Shown here piece after piece: positions 55,588 to 64,000 of a DNA stretch of 64,000 bases (position 1 is the first letter of the stretch; the number at the start of each line of letters is the position of its first letter). Source of the stretch: Acinetobacter puyangensis (GTDB taxonomy: Bacteria > Pseudomonadota > Gammaproteobacteria > Pseudomonadales > Moraxellaceae); contig NZ_OANT01000001.1 of NCBI RefSeq assembly GCF_900096995.1, positions 248,001-312,000 on the forward strand, written 5' to 3'. The translations under genes and the position numbers were made by a program. The notes below the pieces were generated by a model that saw only the letters and a program-made list of their open reading frames with translations, had not been told where the DNA came from and did no database searches.

Positions 55588-55871
55588 ATGAGATCATCTG
55601 TTTATCAAAGGGCGAATGGTAAATGGAAGGCAGACGTTGCACTTGATGATGAACGTCGCACAAAAACTTTTGATAAAAAAAGTGATGCTGTGCTGTGGCA
55701 AAAGAAAATGAACGTGATTTGTTGTTGAACAAACGTACCCGTGACGCATTGGATAAACGGAATATTGTTTTGACTGTGGCCGAGGCTTTACGACGTTATG
55801 CCAGTGAAGTATCAGAATTTTTAAAATTCGATATCCATACAAGAAAATTTTTAATAGTGATGACTGATTGA
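55588..55871 (+). pseudogene. Frameshifted N-terminal fragment of a tyrosine-type integrase
   Basis: An ATG at 55588 behind GGAG opens MRSSVYQRANGKWKADV..., a typical AP2-like arm-binding domain of phage integrases (KTFDKKSDAVLWQKK). That frame stops at 55728. The match continues in another frame from about 55705 (ERDLLLNKRTRDALDKR, then LTVAEALRRYASEV) to a stop near 55871. The catalytic domain is missing. The two frames indicate a frameshift plus truncation. Together with the adjacent tRNA-Leu this marks an old integration site. Confidence 0.75.
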
Positions 55872-56195
55872 CGTAAAAATATAAATAATTGATTATATTT
55901 AATATTTTTTTATTAATTGTCTTCAAAATAAGATGTCTTTAAAGTTTTAGTCATCTTATTAAAAACCAACCTCAGTTAAATTTTTTCGAATTGATGATAT
56001 TTTTTAAATTTTGCGGCTTCATTTCATGAAGAAGCTAAATCTTCCTATAGTAATTTTTAAAATAAATAATAAGATTTTGATAATTAAATATTTTTAATAA
56101 ATTTAAGACATGCTAAATCCCAATATTCGCCTAATTTTCTAATTTAAGCATCAGTGTTGATGAAGAAATCTACCGTAAGGCGCTTTAAAAAACTA
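55872..56195. other. AT-rich intergenic region
   Basis: Very AT-rich sequence after the integrase remnant. No gene, RNA or strong repeat is seen. Its composition differs from the neighbouring coding DNA and fits acquired or decaying sequence. Confidence 0.5.
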
Positions 56196-56223
56196 TTGCT
56201 GTAATATCGTATTATGGTAATAT
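56196..56223 (+). promoter_or_regulatory. Candidate promoter of the catabolic operon
   Basis: TTGCTG (56196-56201) and TAATAT (56218-56223) are 16 bp apart, about 50 bp before the aldehyde dehydrogenase ATG. In AT-rich DNA this match is only suggestive. Confidence 0.4.
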
Positions 56224-56275
56224 TGTTTCAGTGAAAGTAGGATACATATTAATTACTCCAAGGACGCGACAAGTT

Positions 56276-57739
56276 ATGGATATCACTCAATTTGAAATTT
56301 TTAAAAATTTATCCTTAATCAATGGGACATGGGTTGCATCGACTTCGGGGCAAGAAATTGCCGTACTTAATCCTGTTGATCAGTCCTTGATTGCAACTAT
56401 TCCAGCACTTGAATCAGATCAAATCACCGCTGCAATCAAATCGGCAGAACATGCTTTGGGTTCATGGAAAGCGCGTTCCGTTAAACAACGTTCAGACATT
56501 TTGAAAAAATGGTTTGAATTGATCATAAAACATCAAGATGACCTCGCTGCAATCATGACGGTTGAACAAGGCAAACCTTTACATGAAGCCAAAGGTGAAG
56601 TGAGTTATGCTGCGAGTTTTATTGAGTGGTTTGCTGAAGAAGGTCGTCGCATGTATGGAGACACGATTCCTTCTGCGAGTATCGATAAGCGTATCCTGAC
56701 CAAGCGCGAACCAGTTGGAGTTTGTGTGGCGATTACGCCATGGAACTTTCCGGCAGCAATGATTACCCGTAAAGCTGCGCCGGCATTGGTGGCAGGTTGC
56801 ACGATGATTGTCAAACCTGCGCAAGAAACACCCTTTACTGCTTTGGCATTAGTCTATCTTGCTGAATTGGCTGGTGTACCAAAAGGTGTCTTGAACATTG
56901 TTACAGGTAAGTCTGCCGAGATTGTCCCTGTCATGGTTCAAAGCCCACTTGTAAAAAAACTTAGTTTCACAGGCTCTACCCCAGTAGGTGCAATGCTGAT
57001 GGCACAGTCTGCACCGACTCTGAAAAAGATGTCACTTGAACTCGGCGGTAATGCACCGCTGATCATTTTTAATGATGCCAATCTGGATATTGCTGTTCAG
57101 GGTGTGATGGACAGTAAGTTCCGTAATGCGGGTCAAACCTGTGTGTGTAGTAACCGTATCTTTGTTCAAGCACAAATCTATGATGCCTTCGTGGCGAAAT
57201 TGGCAGACAAAATTGCTGTACTCAAACTCGGTAATGGATTAACAGCAGGGACAGATATTGGTCCGCTCATCAATCAAAAAGCGGTTGAGAAAATGCAAGC
57301 GCATATCGATGATGCCGTGTCACTCGGTGGTGAAGTTGTGCTGGGCGGTCGTGTTTCAGATTTGGGAGCCAACTTTTTTGAACCGACATTGATCAAGAAT
57401 GCGAGTGACGAGATGTTGTGTTTTAGAGATGAAACCTTTGCACCATTGGCACCAATTTTTAAATTTACTGAGGACGCCGAAGTGGTAGCGCGTGCCAACA
57501 ATACGGAATTTGGTTTGGCTTCTTATATTTTTACTGAAAATCTCAATCGCAGTATCGCTGTCTCAGAAGCATTGGAATATGGCATGGTGGGTATTAATAC
57601 TGGTCTAATTTCAACTGCAGAGGCACCATTCGGTGGGGTGAAAGCCTCAGGTCTAGGGCGTGAAGGCTCAAAATATGGCTTAGATGAATATACCGAAATT
57701 AAATACATCTGTGTCGGCAACGTCCAAGCAACATTATAA
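56276..57739 (+). CDS. Succinate-semialdehyde dehydrogenase-like aldehyde dehydrogenase
   Basis: This 487-residue NAD(P)-dependent ALDH has PWNFPAAMITRK, the cofactor motif FTGSTPVGAMLM, the general-base Glu in LELGGNAPLIIF and the catalytic Cys in NAGQTCVCSNR. The pattern is closest to the GabD/succinate-semialdehyde group, but substrate cannot be fixed from sequence. The ATG at 56276 gives the family's length; the frame extends upstream without conserved sequence. It opens an operon with SDR and 2-oxoacid dehydrogenase genes. Confidence 0.88.
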   Translation: MDITQFEIFKNLSLINGTWVASTSGQEIAVLNPVDQSLIATIPALESDQITAAIKSAEHALGSWKARSVKQRSDILKKWFELIIKHQDDLAAIMTVEQGKPLHEAKGEVSYAASFIEWFAEEGRRMYGDTIPSASIDKRILTKREPVGVCVAITPWNFPAAMITRKAAPALVAGCTMIVKPAQETPFTALALVYLAELAGVPKGVLNIVTGKSAEIVPVMVQSPLVKKLSFTGSTPVGAMLMAQSAPTLKKMSLELGGNAPLIIFNDANLDIAVQGVMDSKFRNAGQTCVCSNRIFVQAQIYDAFVAKLADKIAVLKLGNGLTAGTDIGPLINQKAVEKMQAHIDDAVSLGGEVVLGGRVSDLGANFFEPTLIKNASDEMLCFRDETFAPLAPIFKFTEDAEVVARANNTEFGLASYIFTENLNRSIAVSEALEYGMVGINTGLISTAEAPFGGVKASGLGREGSKYGLDEYTEIKYICVGNVQATL

Positions 57740-57847
57740 CTAGATACTGTTTGACAGTCTTAGCTCTAAGCAAATCAATATTGCAGTCAATGCGATCTGG
57801 TTTGGCATTGACATGTTTGATATGCATTAATTTTAAGGAAATTTATT

Positions 57848-58633
57848 ATGGAAAATAATCAAGCAAAGAACCATTACTCAGGTATTGCCGGCAAAACAGT
57901 CATGGTGACAGGGGCCGCTGCGGGTATCGGATTCTGTCTTTCAAAAGCTTTTGCAGAACAGGGTGCGAAAGTATTTATGATCGACTTAAATCAAACCGCT
58001 TTGACCGAAGCTACCGATGCCTTGAAAGATTATTGCGTGCAAGGCTATGCCGCTAATGTTACCGATGATGATGCAGTCCGGGCAGCTTTTGACGCTTGTA
58101 AAAACAGCTTTGGTTTGGTGGAAGTACTGTTTAACAATGCCGGCATATCACTGAATAAACGGTCATTGGAGATCACCATGTCAGAATGGCGCCGCTGTGT
58201 TGATATTAATCTTAGTAGCCTGTTTTTGTGTTCGCAAGAAGCTGCTAAACATATGCAACAACAAGGTCATGGCGTGATCATTAACACAGCTTCGATTTGG
58301 GGTCTGAGTACCTCCGCTGAGCGTACCGCGTATTGCACTACCAAAGCCGGTGTCGTATCGATGACCAAATGCTTGGCTGCTGAATGGGGTAAATTGGGTA
58401 TCCGTGTTCTGGCAATCGGACCGGGCTATACCCGTACAGCATTGGTTGAAAAACTACAGCAACAAAATACTTTGGATGTGACTGATCTTGAACGTCGCAC
58501 TCCACTGGGCCGTTTGGCCGAACCAGAGGAAATTGCAGAATTAGCACTGTTCCTTGCTTCGGACGCAGCCAGATTTATGACTGGACAAACGTATTTAATT
58601 GATGGTGGCTGGGAAGCCAATGGGTTTCAGTAA
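57848..58633 (+). CDS. SDR-family oxidoreductase
   Basis: This 261-residue classical SDR has TGAAAGIGFCL, DLNQ at the NAD-selecting acidic position (MIDLNQ), NNAGISL, the catalytic Ser in NTASIW and YCTTKAG, and the terminal IDGGWEANGFQ. Acidic MIDL after beta-2 predicts NAD use. Substrate is unknown; the neighbours suggest an alcohol or hydroxyacid in the same pathway. It lies 108 bases after the aldehyde dehydrogenase gene. Confidence 0.88.
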   Translation: MENNQAKNHYSGIAGKTVMVTGAAAGIGFCLSKAFAEQGAKVFMIDLNQTALTEATDALKDYCVQGYAANVTDDDAVRAAFDACKNSFGLVEVLFNNAGISLNKRSLEITMSEWRRCVDINLSSLFLCSQEAAKHMQQQGHGVIINTASIWGLSTSAERTAYCTTKAGVVSMTKCLAAEWGKLGIRVLAIGPGYTRTALVEKLQQQNTLDVTDLERRTPLGRLAEPEEIAELALFLASDAARFMTGQTYLIDGGWEANGFQ

Positions 58634-58681
58634 ACCCTCGCATTTATTCAACATAAAGCTATATTGTAAAGGATAGACCGA

Positions 58682-60865
58682 ATGTCAAATCAGATTAATC
58701 TTCATCCAGAAAGCCCTTGGATTGAATTGCAAAGTACCCAAGAAGACTGGAACCAAGCAGATGCTGGATTGCTCGAAAGTATGCTGACACAGCTACATAT
58801 TATTCGTGCATTTGAAGAGTCTGTACTTGAACTTGCTGGCGAAGGTTTAGTGCATGGTCCGGCACATTCAAGTATTGGCCAGGAAGGTGGAGCAGTCGGT
58901 TCGATTATCTCCTTAACTGCTGCAGATCAAGTCAATGGTTCACATCGTGGTCATCATCAATTTTTAGCCAAAGCCTTAACTTATCTCCGTCCAGACGGTA
59001 TAAAGCTAGGTGATGCTTTTGGTGCAGATGTCCAAGATGTATTACAACGTACTTTGGCGGAAATTCTAGGCTTGGCACAAGGTTTTTGTAAAGGTCGTGG
59101 TGGTTCAATGCATTTGCAATGGATTGAAGCGGGTGCCTTGGGAACCAATGCTATTGTGGGTGGTGGCGCACCGATGGCAGCAGGGGCAGCTTGGGCTCAT
59201 CGCCATGCGCAAACCGATGCGGTTGCGATTACTTATTTTGGTGATGGTGCGGTTAATATTGGTTCTGTGCTTGAAACCATGAATTTGGCAGCAGCATGGC
59301 AACTTCCCATTTGCTTTTTTATTGAAAATAACCGTTATGCTGTTTCTACGTCGGTTGAAGAAGCCACAGCAGAAACACGTTTGTCTTCACGAGGATTAGC
59401 ATTCAATATTCCGAGTTGGAAAGTCGATGGAATGGATCCTTTAGCTGTGCATTTGACCATGCAGCAAGCCTTACAACATATGCGTGAAGGTAAGGGCCCG
59501 ACCATTGTTGAAGCGGATGTTTATCGCTTTTTTCATCAAAACGGTCCCTATCCGGGCAGTGCATTTGGTTATCGCAGTAAAGAAGAAGAGCAAGAATGGA
59601 AAGTCCGTGATCCGATTCTATTGCTCGAAACACAAATGATTGAACGCGGATTATTGACTCTAGATCAAGTCAATATATTGCGTAGACAATGCCAAGATAT
59701 CATGGCACAAGCTGTGGCTGAATTGACAGAACCTACAGACAAAGGCAAGCGCCGGATTCGTCCTGAATTGTGGCCTTCAAAAGATTTTGTTGATGTCGGT
59801 ATTCGTGGTGATCTCAAGGAGATTAAAAATGCAGAAACGCTGGAAGAAATTGGCTTTACCCAACCTTTAGTGAAAAGTAAGTTTATTGATGCAGTCGCCA
59901 ATGTGATGAATCGTCGTATGGAAACGGATGATTCAATCGTGGTGATGGGAGAAGATGTTCACCGTTTAAAAGGAGGGACCAACGGTGCCACCAAGGGGCT
60001 AAAAGAGCGCTATCCAAACCGTACTCTAGGTACGCCGATCAGTGAAAATGCATTTATGGGGCTTGGTGGTGGCATTGCGGTTGATGGTCGCTTTAAACCT
60101 GTAGTCGAGTTTATGTATCCAGACTTTATGTGGGTGGCAGCTGACCAAGTATTTAACCAAATTGGTAAAGCGCGTCATATGTTTGGTGGTCAAAGCGATG
60201 TGCCTTTGGTGTTGCGTACTAAGATTGCGATGGGAACTGGTTATGGCTCACAACACTCTATGGATCCTGCTGGTATTTTTGTCACCAATCCGGGCTGGCG
60301 GATCGTTGCCGCATCAACACCGTTTGATTATATCGGCCTGATGAACTTTGCCTTAGCTTGCCATGATCCGGTTTTGGTTATTGAGCATGTGGACTTGTAT
60401 AGCAAAAGTGGTTTTGTTCCTGAAAATAACCTCGATTACCAAATTCCATTCAGTAAAGCAGCAGTACGTCGTGAAGGTCAAGCAGTGACTATCTTGACTT
60501 ATTTATCTATGGTTAATCATAGCTTGGAAGCGGTTGAACAAACCGGAGTTGATGCGGAAGTCATCGATTTACGTTTCCTTGATCGCGCCAGTCTGGACTG
60601 GGATACCATCGAAGCCAGTATTCGTAAAACCAACAATGTATTGATTGTAGAACAGGGCAATCAAGGTACTTCCTATGGCGGCTGGTTATCAGATGAATTA
60701 CAACGTCGTTGCTTTGATTGGCTTGATCAACCGATTCAGCGTGTCCACGGCACGGAAGGTGCGCCGAGTATTTCCAAGGTGCTCGAACGCGCTGCGGCTG
60801 CGCGTACTGAAGAAGTGGTTGATGGTTTATACCGGGTTATGCGTGATAAGGGCGAAGCGATCTAA
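58682..60865 (+). CDS. 2-oxoacid/acetoin-type dehydrogenase E1, alpha and beta fused
   Basis: This 727-residue protein joins both E1 subunits. The alpha part (about 1-350) has HSSIGQEGGAVG, SHRGHHQF, GRGGSMHL and the thiamine diphosphate motif GDGAVNIGSVLETMNLAAAWQLP ending in ENN. The beta part (about 390-727) has MGEDVHRLKGG, FMYPDFMWVAADQ and DLRFLDRASLDW. E1 decarboxylates a 2-oxoacid (or cleaves acetoin) and reductively acylates lipoyl-E2. Most relatives encode alpha and beta separately; fusions are known but less common. Substrate cannot be read from the sequence. E2 follows 45 bases later. Confidence 0.88.
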   Translation: MSNQINLHPESPWIELQSTQEDWNQADAGLLESMLTQLHIIRAFEESVLELAGEGLVHGPAHSSIGQEGGAVGSIISLTAADQVNGSHRGHHQFLAKALTYLRPDGIKLGDAFGADVQDVLQRTLAEILGLAQGFCKGRGGSMHLQWIEAGALGTNAIVGGGAPMAAGAAWAHRHAQTDAVAITYFGDGAVNIGSVLETMNLAAAWQLPICFFIENNRYAVSTSVEEATAETRLSSRGLAFNIPSWKVDGMDPLAVHLTMQQALQHMREGKGPTIVEADVYRFFHQNGPYPGSAFGYRSKEEEQEWKVRDPILLLETQMIERGLLTLDQVNILRRQCQDIMAQAVAELTEPTDKGKRRIRPELWPSKDFVDVGIRGDLKEIKNAETLEEIGFTQPLVKSKFIDAVANVMNRRMETDDSIVVMGEDVHRLKGGTNGATKGLKERYPNRTLGTPISENAFMGLGGGIAVDGRFKPVVEFMYPDFMWVAADQVFNQIGKARHMFGGQSDVPLVLRTKIAMGTGYGSQHSMDPAGIFVTNPGWRIVAASTPFDYIGLMNFALACHDPVLVIEHVDLYSKSGFVPENNLDYQIPFSKAAVRREGQAVTILTYLSMVNHSLEAVEQTGVDAEVIDLRFLDRASLDWDTIEASIRKTNNVLIVEQGNQGTSYGGWLSDELQRRCFDWLDQPIQRVHGTEGAPSISKVLERAAAARTEEVVDGLYRVMRDKGEAI

Positions 60866-60910
60866 TCGCCTTCGTCACAGTTTATATACATTTTAGTCAA
60901 AGGTCGCACC

Positions 60911-62149
60911 ATGTCAAAGTTACTCCATATGCCAGAAGTTTTGGCGAATACTACTCATGCCACGATTAATAAATGGTTGGTTGCAGAAGGCGATAGCATC
61001 ATTATTGGCCAATGTATTGCAGAAGTCGAAACCGATAAAGCAGTCGTTGAAATGATTGCTGAGCAAGAAGGTTTGATCACTAAACTTATTGCTCAAGAAG
61101 GTGAGGAAATTGAAGTCGGTGCAGCAATTGCGCAGCTAAATGGTGGTGGTCAGGTTGATCTCGCTGCGATTCAATCTGAGACAGTAGAGGTTAATACTGC
61201 TTCAAATACAACAGGTGATGCTGCATCTATTGCCCAGACTGCTGAAACTGATTCATCAACGGCATCAAATCATAAAAAAGATAAACGTATTTTTGCTTCT
61301 CCTTTGGCAAAACGCTTGGCACAGCAAAATCAGTTAAATCTAAATGATCTCAATGGCAGTGGTCCTCATGGTCGTATTGTCAAACGTGATATTGAATTGG
61401 CATTAGAGCAATCGATTGCGCAGACGACATCCGTACCAGTTGTTATCGCAGAGCCTGCTACAGTTGTGGCGGAATATGACGAAATCCCATTGACCAATAT
61501 GCGTAAGACTATTGCGCGTCGTTTGTCTGAGAGTAAATCGACCGTACCGCATTTCTATTTAAATGTGGAGTGTCATGTGGATGCTTTGCTGGCAATGCGT
61601 CAGCAAATCAATGCGATTGCTCAAGAGAAAATTTCGGTTAATGACATGATGATTAAAGCTGTTGCAATGGCATCAGTACAAGTGCCTGCAATGAATGCAT
61701 GCTGGGCTGAAACTGTCATTCGTCAATATCACCATGTGGATATTAGCGTGGCTGTGGCAACTGAAAAAGGTCTTCTTACCCCAGTGATTAAAAAGGTCGA
61801 AACCAAGTCGTTGTCGGCAATTCATCGTGAAGTGGCTGAATTAGCAGAGTTAGCGCGTGCCGGTAAATTGACCCCTGACCAATATCAAGGTGGCAGCTTT
61901 AGTATCAGTAATTTGGGTATGTTTGGTGTATCAGATTTTAATGCCATCATCAATCCACCTCAGGCTGGTATTTTGGCAGTGGGTGCCATTAAGAAAAAAC
62001 CAATCGTGATCAATGATGTCCTCGAAGTTGGGTCAGTACTGCGTTGTAGTTTGTCTGCGGACCATCGTGTGGTCGATGGTGCCGTGGCTGCTGCATGGTT
62101 GTCTGCTTTCCAGCAACTCATCGAAGATCCACTGAAGTTGTTGATCTGA
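60911..62149 (+). CDS. Dihydrolipoamide acyltransferase (E2)
   Basis: This 412-residue E2 has one lipoyl domain with Lys43 in EVETDKAVVEM, a flexible Ala/Thr/Ser linker, and a peripheral subunit-binding domain (about residues 126-165, FASPLAKRLAQQNQLNLNDL). The catalytic domain ends in CSLSADHRVVDGAVAAAWL (catalytic His/Asp). It passes the acyl group from E1 to CoA. The acyl specificity is undetermined. Confidence 0.92.
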   Translation: MSKLLHMPEVLANTTHATINKWLVAEGDSIIIGQCIAEVETDKAVVEMIAEQEGLITKLIAQEGEEIEVGAAIAQLNGGGQVDLAAIQSETVEVNTASNTTGDAASIAQTAETDSSTASNHKKDKRIFASPLAKRLAQQNQLNLNDLNGSGPHGRIVKRDIELALEQSIAQTTSVPVVIAEPATVVAEYDEIPLTNMRKTIARRLSESKSTVPHFYLNVECHVDALLAMRQQINAIAQEKISVNDMMIKAVAMASVQVPAMNACWAETVIRQYHHVDISVAVATEKGLLTPVIKKVETKSLSAIHREVAELAELARAGKLTPDQYQGGSFSISNLGMFGVSDFNAIINPPQAGILAVGAIKKKPIVINDVLEVGSVLRCSLSADHRVVDGAVAAAWLSAFQQLIEDPLKLLI

Positions 62150-62162
62150 GTAGGGGAACATA

Positions 62163-63554
62163 ATGAGTAAGCAAAAATTTGATCTGGTCGTAATTGGTGG
62201 CGGACCGGGCGGCTATGTTGCGGCAATCCGTGCCAGTCAGCTTGGTATGAAAACCGCAGTGGTTGAAAAAGCGGAATTAGGTGGGATCTGTCTGAATTGG
62301 GGTTGTCTACCGACCAAAGCATTATTACGTAGTGCCGATGTTTTACGTCTGGTGAAACACGCAGATATATTTGGTATCGATGTTGAACAACCACAAGTAA
62401 ATATTGACAAAGTGGTACAACGTTCACGCGATGTATCGGCAAAGTTACAGCGTGGCGTGGCAGGTTTACTCAAGAAAAACCAAGTGACTGTTTTTCAAGG
62501 TGAGGCCAAACTGCTAGGGAAAGGTCAAATTAGTGTACAAAACATAGCATCAACACAACAACTTGATGCCACCCATATTATTTTGGCAACCGGCGCCCGC
62601 GCACGTGCCATACCTAATATGCAAGTCGATGGACAGCATTTTTGGAGTTATCGGGAAGCATTAGTACCCAAGATGATTCCAAAACGTATGGTGGTCATTG
62701 GTGCCGGAGCGATTGGAATGGAATTTGCCTGTTTTTATCAATCAATGGGAGCCAAAGTCACCGTGATTGAACTTACAGATCGTATTTTGCCACAAGAAGA
62801 TGCTGAAATTTCAAGTACAGTTGCCAAATCATTGAAGCAAGATGGTATTCAAATCTATACAGAGTGCAAAGTTGCTCGTCATCAACTGCTTAATGACGAA
62901 GTACAGCTCAGTATTGAAGGCAAGCAAAATACTCAATTGAACGCTGATGTGGTGTTGTTGGCAGTAGGGATTTCGGCCAATACCGAAAATCTCGGATTGG
63001 AAAAAACTCGAATTCAGCTTGATCGTGGTCATATCGTGACAGATGAATATTGTCGCACCAGTGAAAAAAATGTCTATGCTATTGGTGATGTTGCTGGTCC
63101 GCCGTGGTTAGCGCATAAAGCCAGTCATGAAGGTGTACTCTGTGTTGAAAAAATCATGGGGTTGGAGGTACATCCACTGGAAGTCCATAAAATTCCTGCA
63201 TGTACTTACAGCCATCCACAAGTGGCCAGTGTAGGTTATAGCGAAAAACAAGCGCAGGCCTTAGCTAAAAAAATTCGTGTTGGAAAATTCCCATTCGTTG
63301 CTAATGGTAAAGCCCTAGCAATGGAAAGCAGCGAAGGTTTTGTCAAAGTGATTTTTGATGAGGCTAGTGGTGAATTGCTGGGTGCACACATGGTGGGAGA
63401 TGAAGTAACGGAAATGATCAATGGGTATGCCATCGCACAGACCCTTGAAACCACTGAGCAGGAGTTGATGCAAACTATTTTACCGCATCCAACGATGTCG
63501 GAGGCAATGCATGAAGCAGTACTTGCTGCTTATCAACGCGCACTGCATCAATAG
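62163..63554 (+). CDS. lpdA: Dihydrolipoyl dehydrogenase (E3)
   Basis: This 463-residue flavoprotein has GGGPGGYVAAIRASQLG, the redox disulfide CLNWGCLPTK, NAD-binding GAGAIGMEFACFY, the FAD motif VYAIGDVAG, and the C-terminal HPTMSEAMHEA active-site His. It reoxidises the lipoyl group of E2. It lies 13 bases after E2 and is probably dedicated to this complex, since bacteria usually also keep a housekeeping copy. Confidence 0.93.
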   Translation: MSKQKFDLVVIGGGPGGYVAAIRASQLGMKTAVVEKAELGGICLNWGCLPTKALLRSADVLRLVKHADIFGIDVEQPQVNIDKVVQRSRDVSAKLQRGVAGLLKKNQVTVFQGEAKLLGKGQISVQNIASTQQLDATHIILATGARARAIPNMQVDGQHFWSYREALVPKMIPKRMVVIGAGAIGMEFACFYQSMGAKVTVIELTDRILPQEDAEISSTVAKSLKQDGIQIYTECKVARHQLLNDEVQLSIEGKQNTQLNADVVLLAVGISANTENLGLEKTRIQLDRGHIVTDEYCRTSEKNVYAIGDVAGPPWLAHKASHEGVLCVEKIMGLEVHPLEVHKIPACTYSHPQVASVGYSEKQAQALAKKIRVGKFPFVANGKALAMESSEGFVKVIFDEASGELLGAHMVGDEVTEMINGYAIAQTLETTEQELMQTILPHPTMSEAMHEAVLAAYQRALHQ

Positions 63555-63686
63555 TCTGAAAGGACTTGCAGATTAGGATTTGTGAGATCACATCATGACA
63601 TGATTGTGCACGATGAGTATGGATGCATTTTTGTATGCAAATCATTGAATTGGTAGCCAATTAAGAGAAATTACATAAGGATATAT

Positions 63687-64000
63687 ATGAATCAGGCCCT
63701 AGATAATTTAAATAAATCCGTAGATGAAACGCCCGCAATGGATGCGACGCGTAGAAAATCGCTCATGGCAAGTGGAGTAGGTAACCTTTTAGAATGGTAT
63801 GACTGGACCATTTATGCGGTTGCTTCAGTTTATATTGCTTCAGCATTATTTGATAAATCTGATCCCACTTCTGCATTACTCAGTACCTTGGCAGTATTTG
63901 CTGTAGGTTTTATTTCACGCCCTTTTGGTGGTTTTATTTTTGGGCCGCTTGCGGACAAAATCGGCAGACGTAATGTGCTGATGATTACCATGTTACTTAT
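63687..64000 (+). CDS. MFS transporter, metabolite:H+ symporter type (cut by window edge)
   Basis: The ATG at 63687 behind AAGGATAT opens a frame to the right edge (104 codons). GVGNLLEWYDWTIYA and RPFGGFIFGPLADKIGRRNVL are the helix-1 and loop 2-3 motifs of the metabolite:H+ symporter group (ShiA/ProP/KgtP-like). The operon context suggests that it imports the substrate of the catabolic pathway. Most of the protein lies outside the window. Confidence 0.85.
   Translation, partial: MNQALDNLNKSVDETPAMDATRRKSLMASGVGNLLEWYDWTIYAVASVYIASALFDKSDPTSALLSTLAVFAVGFISRPFGGFIFGPLADKIGRRNVLMITMLL

Overview
The window looks like a chromosomal segment of a Moraxellaceae bacterium, most likely an Acinetobacter species. 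The case rests on moderate-to-low G+C, protein sequences of Acinetobacter type, and conserved gamma-proteobacterial blocks: asd-fimV, rlmN-pilF-rodZ-ispG-hisS-yfgM-bamB-der, and tgt-yajC-secD-secF. The species cannot be resolved by eye. No rRNA genes or CRISPR arrays were seen. There is one tRNA gene.

Region by region. (1) 1-9475 is core: fimV (cut by the left edge), asd, an endonuclease/exonuclease/phosphatase-family protein, an exported acetamidase/formamidase behind a textbook sigma-54 promoter, then uup, a lipoprotein gene and an LpxL-type acyltransferase gene in one minus-strand operon, and slyX. The 540-bp gap before the amidase gene holds a strong candidate for an Rsm/Csr-type small RNA. 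(2) 9476-12102 holds a short palindromic repeat element and a trio of unrecognised genes, two of them tandem paralogues. (3) 12142-25076 is mostly housekeeping: an SDR/HxlR divergent pair, a glycosyltransferase and PAP2 pair, iscX, ndk, and the rlmN-to-der block. (4) 25158-26780 encodes a phosphoethanolamine-transferase-like membrane enzyme.

(5) 27156-45577 is an 18-kb aryl polyene-type biosynthetic cluster, essentially all on the plus strand with many 4-base overlaps. It encodes two acyl carrier proteins, three ketosynthase-family proteins, a ketoreductase, hotdog dehydratases, an acyl ligase, an ammonia-lyase to make the aromatic starter, a thioesterase, two lipid acyltransferase-like proteins, a glycosyltransferase, a LolA-like carrier, an MMPL exporter, a flavin-dependent halogenase-like enzyme and a phosphopantetheinyl transferase. 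Unusual points are two complete dehydratase pairs, a ligase-dehydratase fusion, and the halogenase-like signature. The expected product is an aryl polyene lipid anchored in the outer membrane.

(6) 45620-55144 has secF-secD-yajC-tgt and queA on the minus strand. An accessory block separates queA from tgt: an L,D-transpeptidase gene, a hairpin-rich repeat, a DyP peroxidase gene, lemA and a membrane protein gene. (7) 55332-64000 begins with tRNA-Leu(CAA) and a frameshifted integrase remnant. A catabolic operon follows: aldehyde dehydrogenase, SDR, fused E1 alpha-beta, E2, E3, and an MFS transporter gene cut by the right edge. This looks like a 2-oxoacid or acetoin-type pathway whose substrate cannot be named from sequence.
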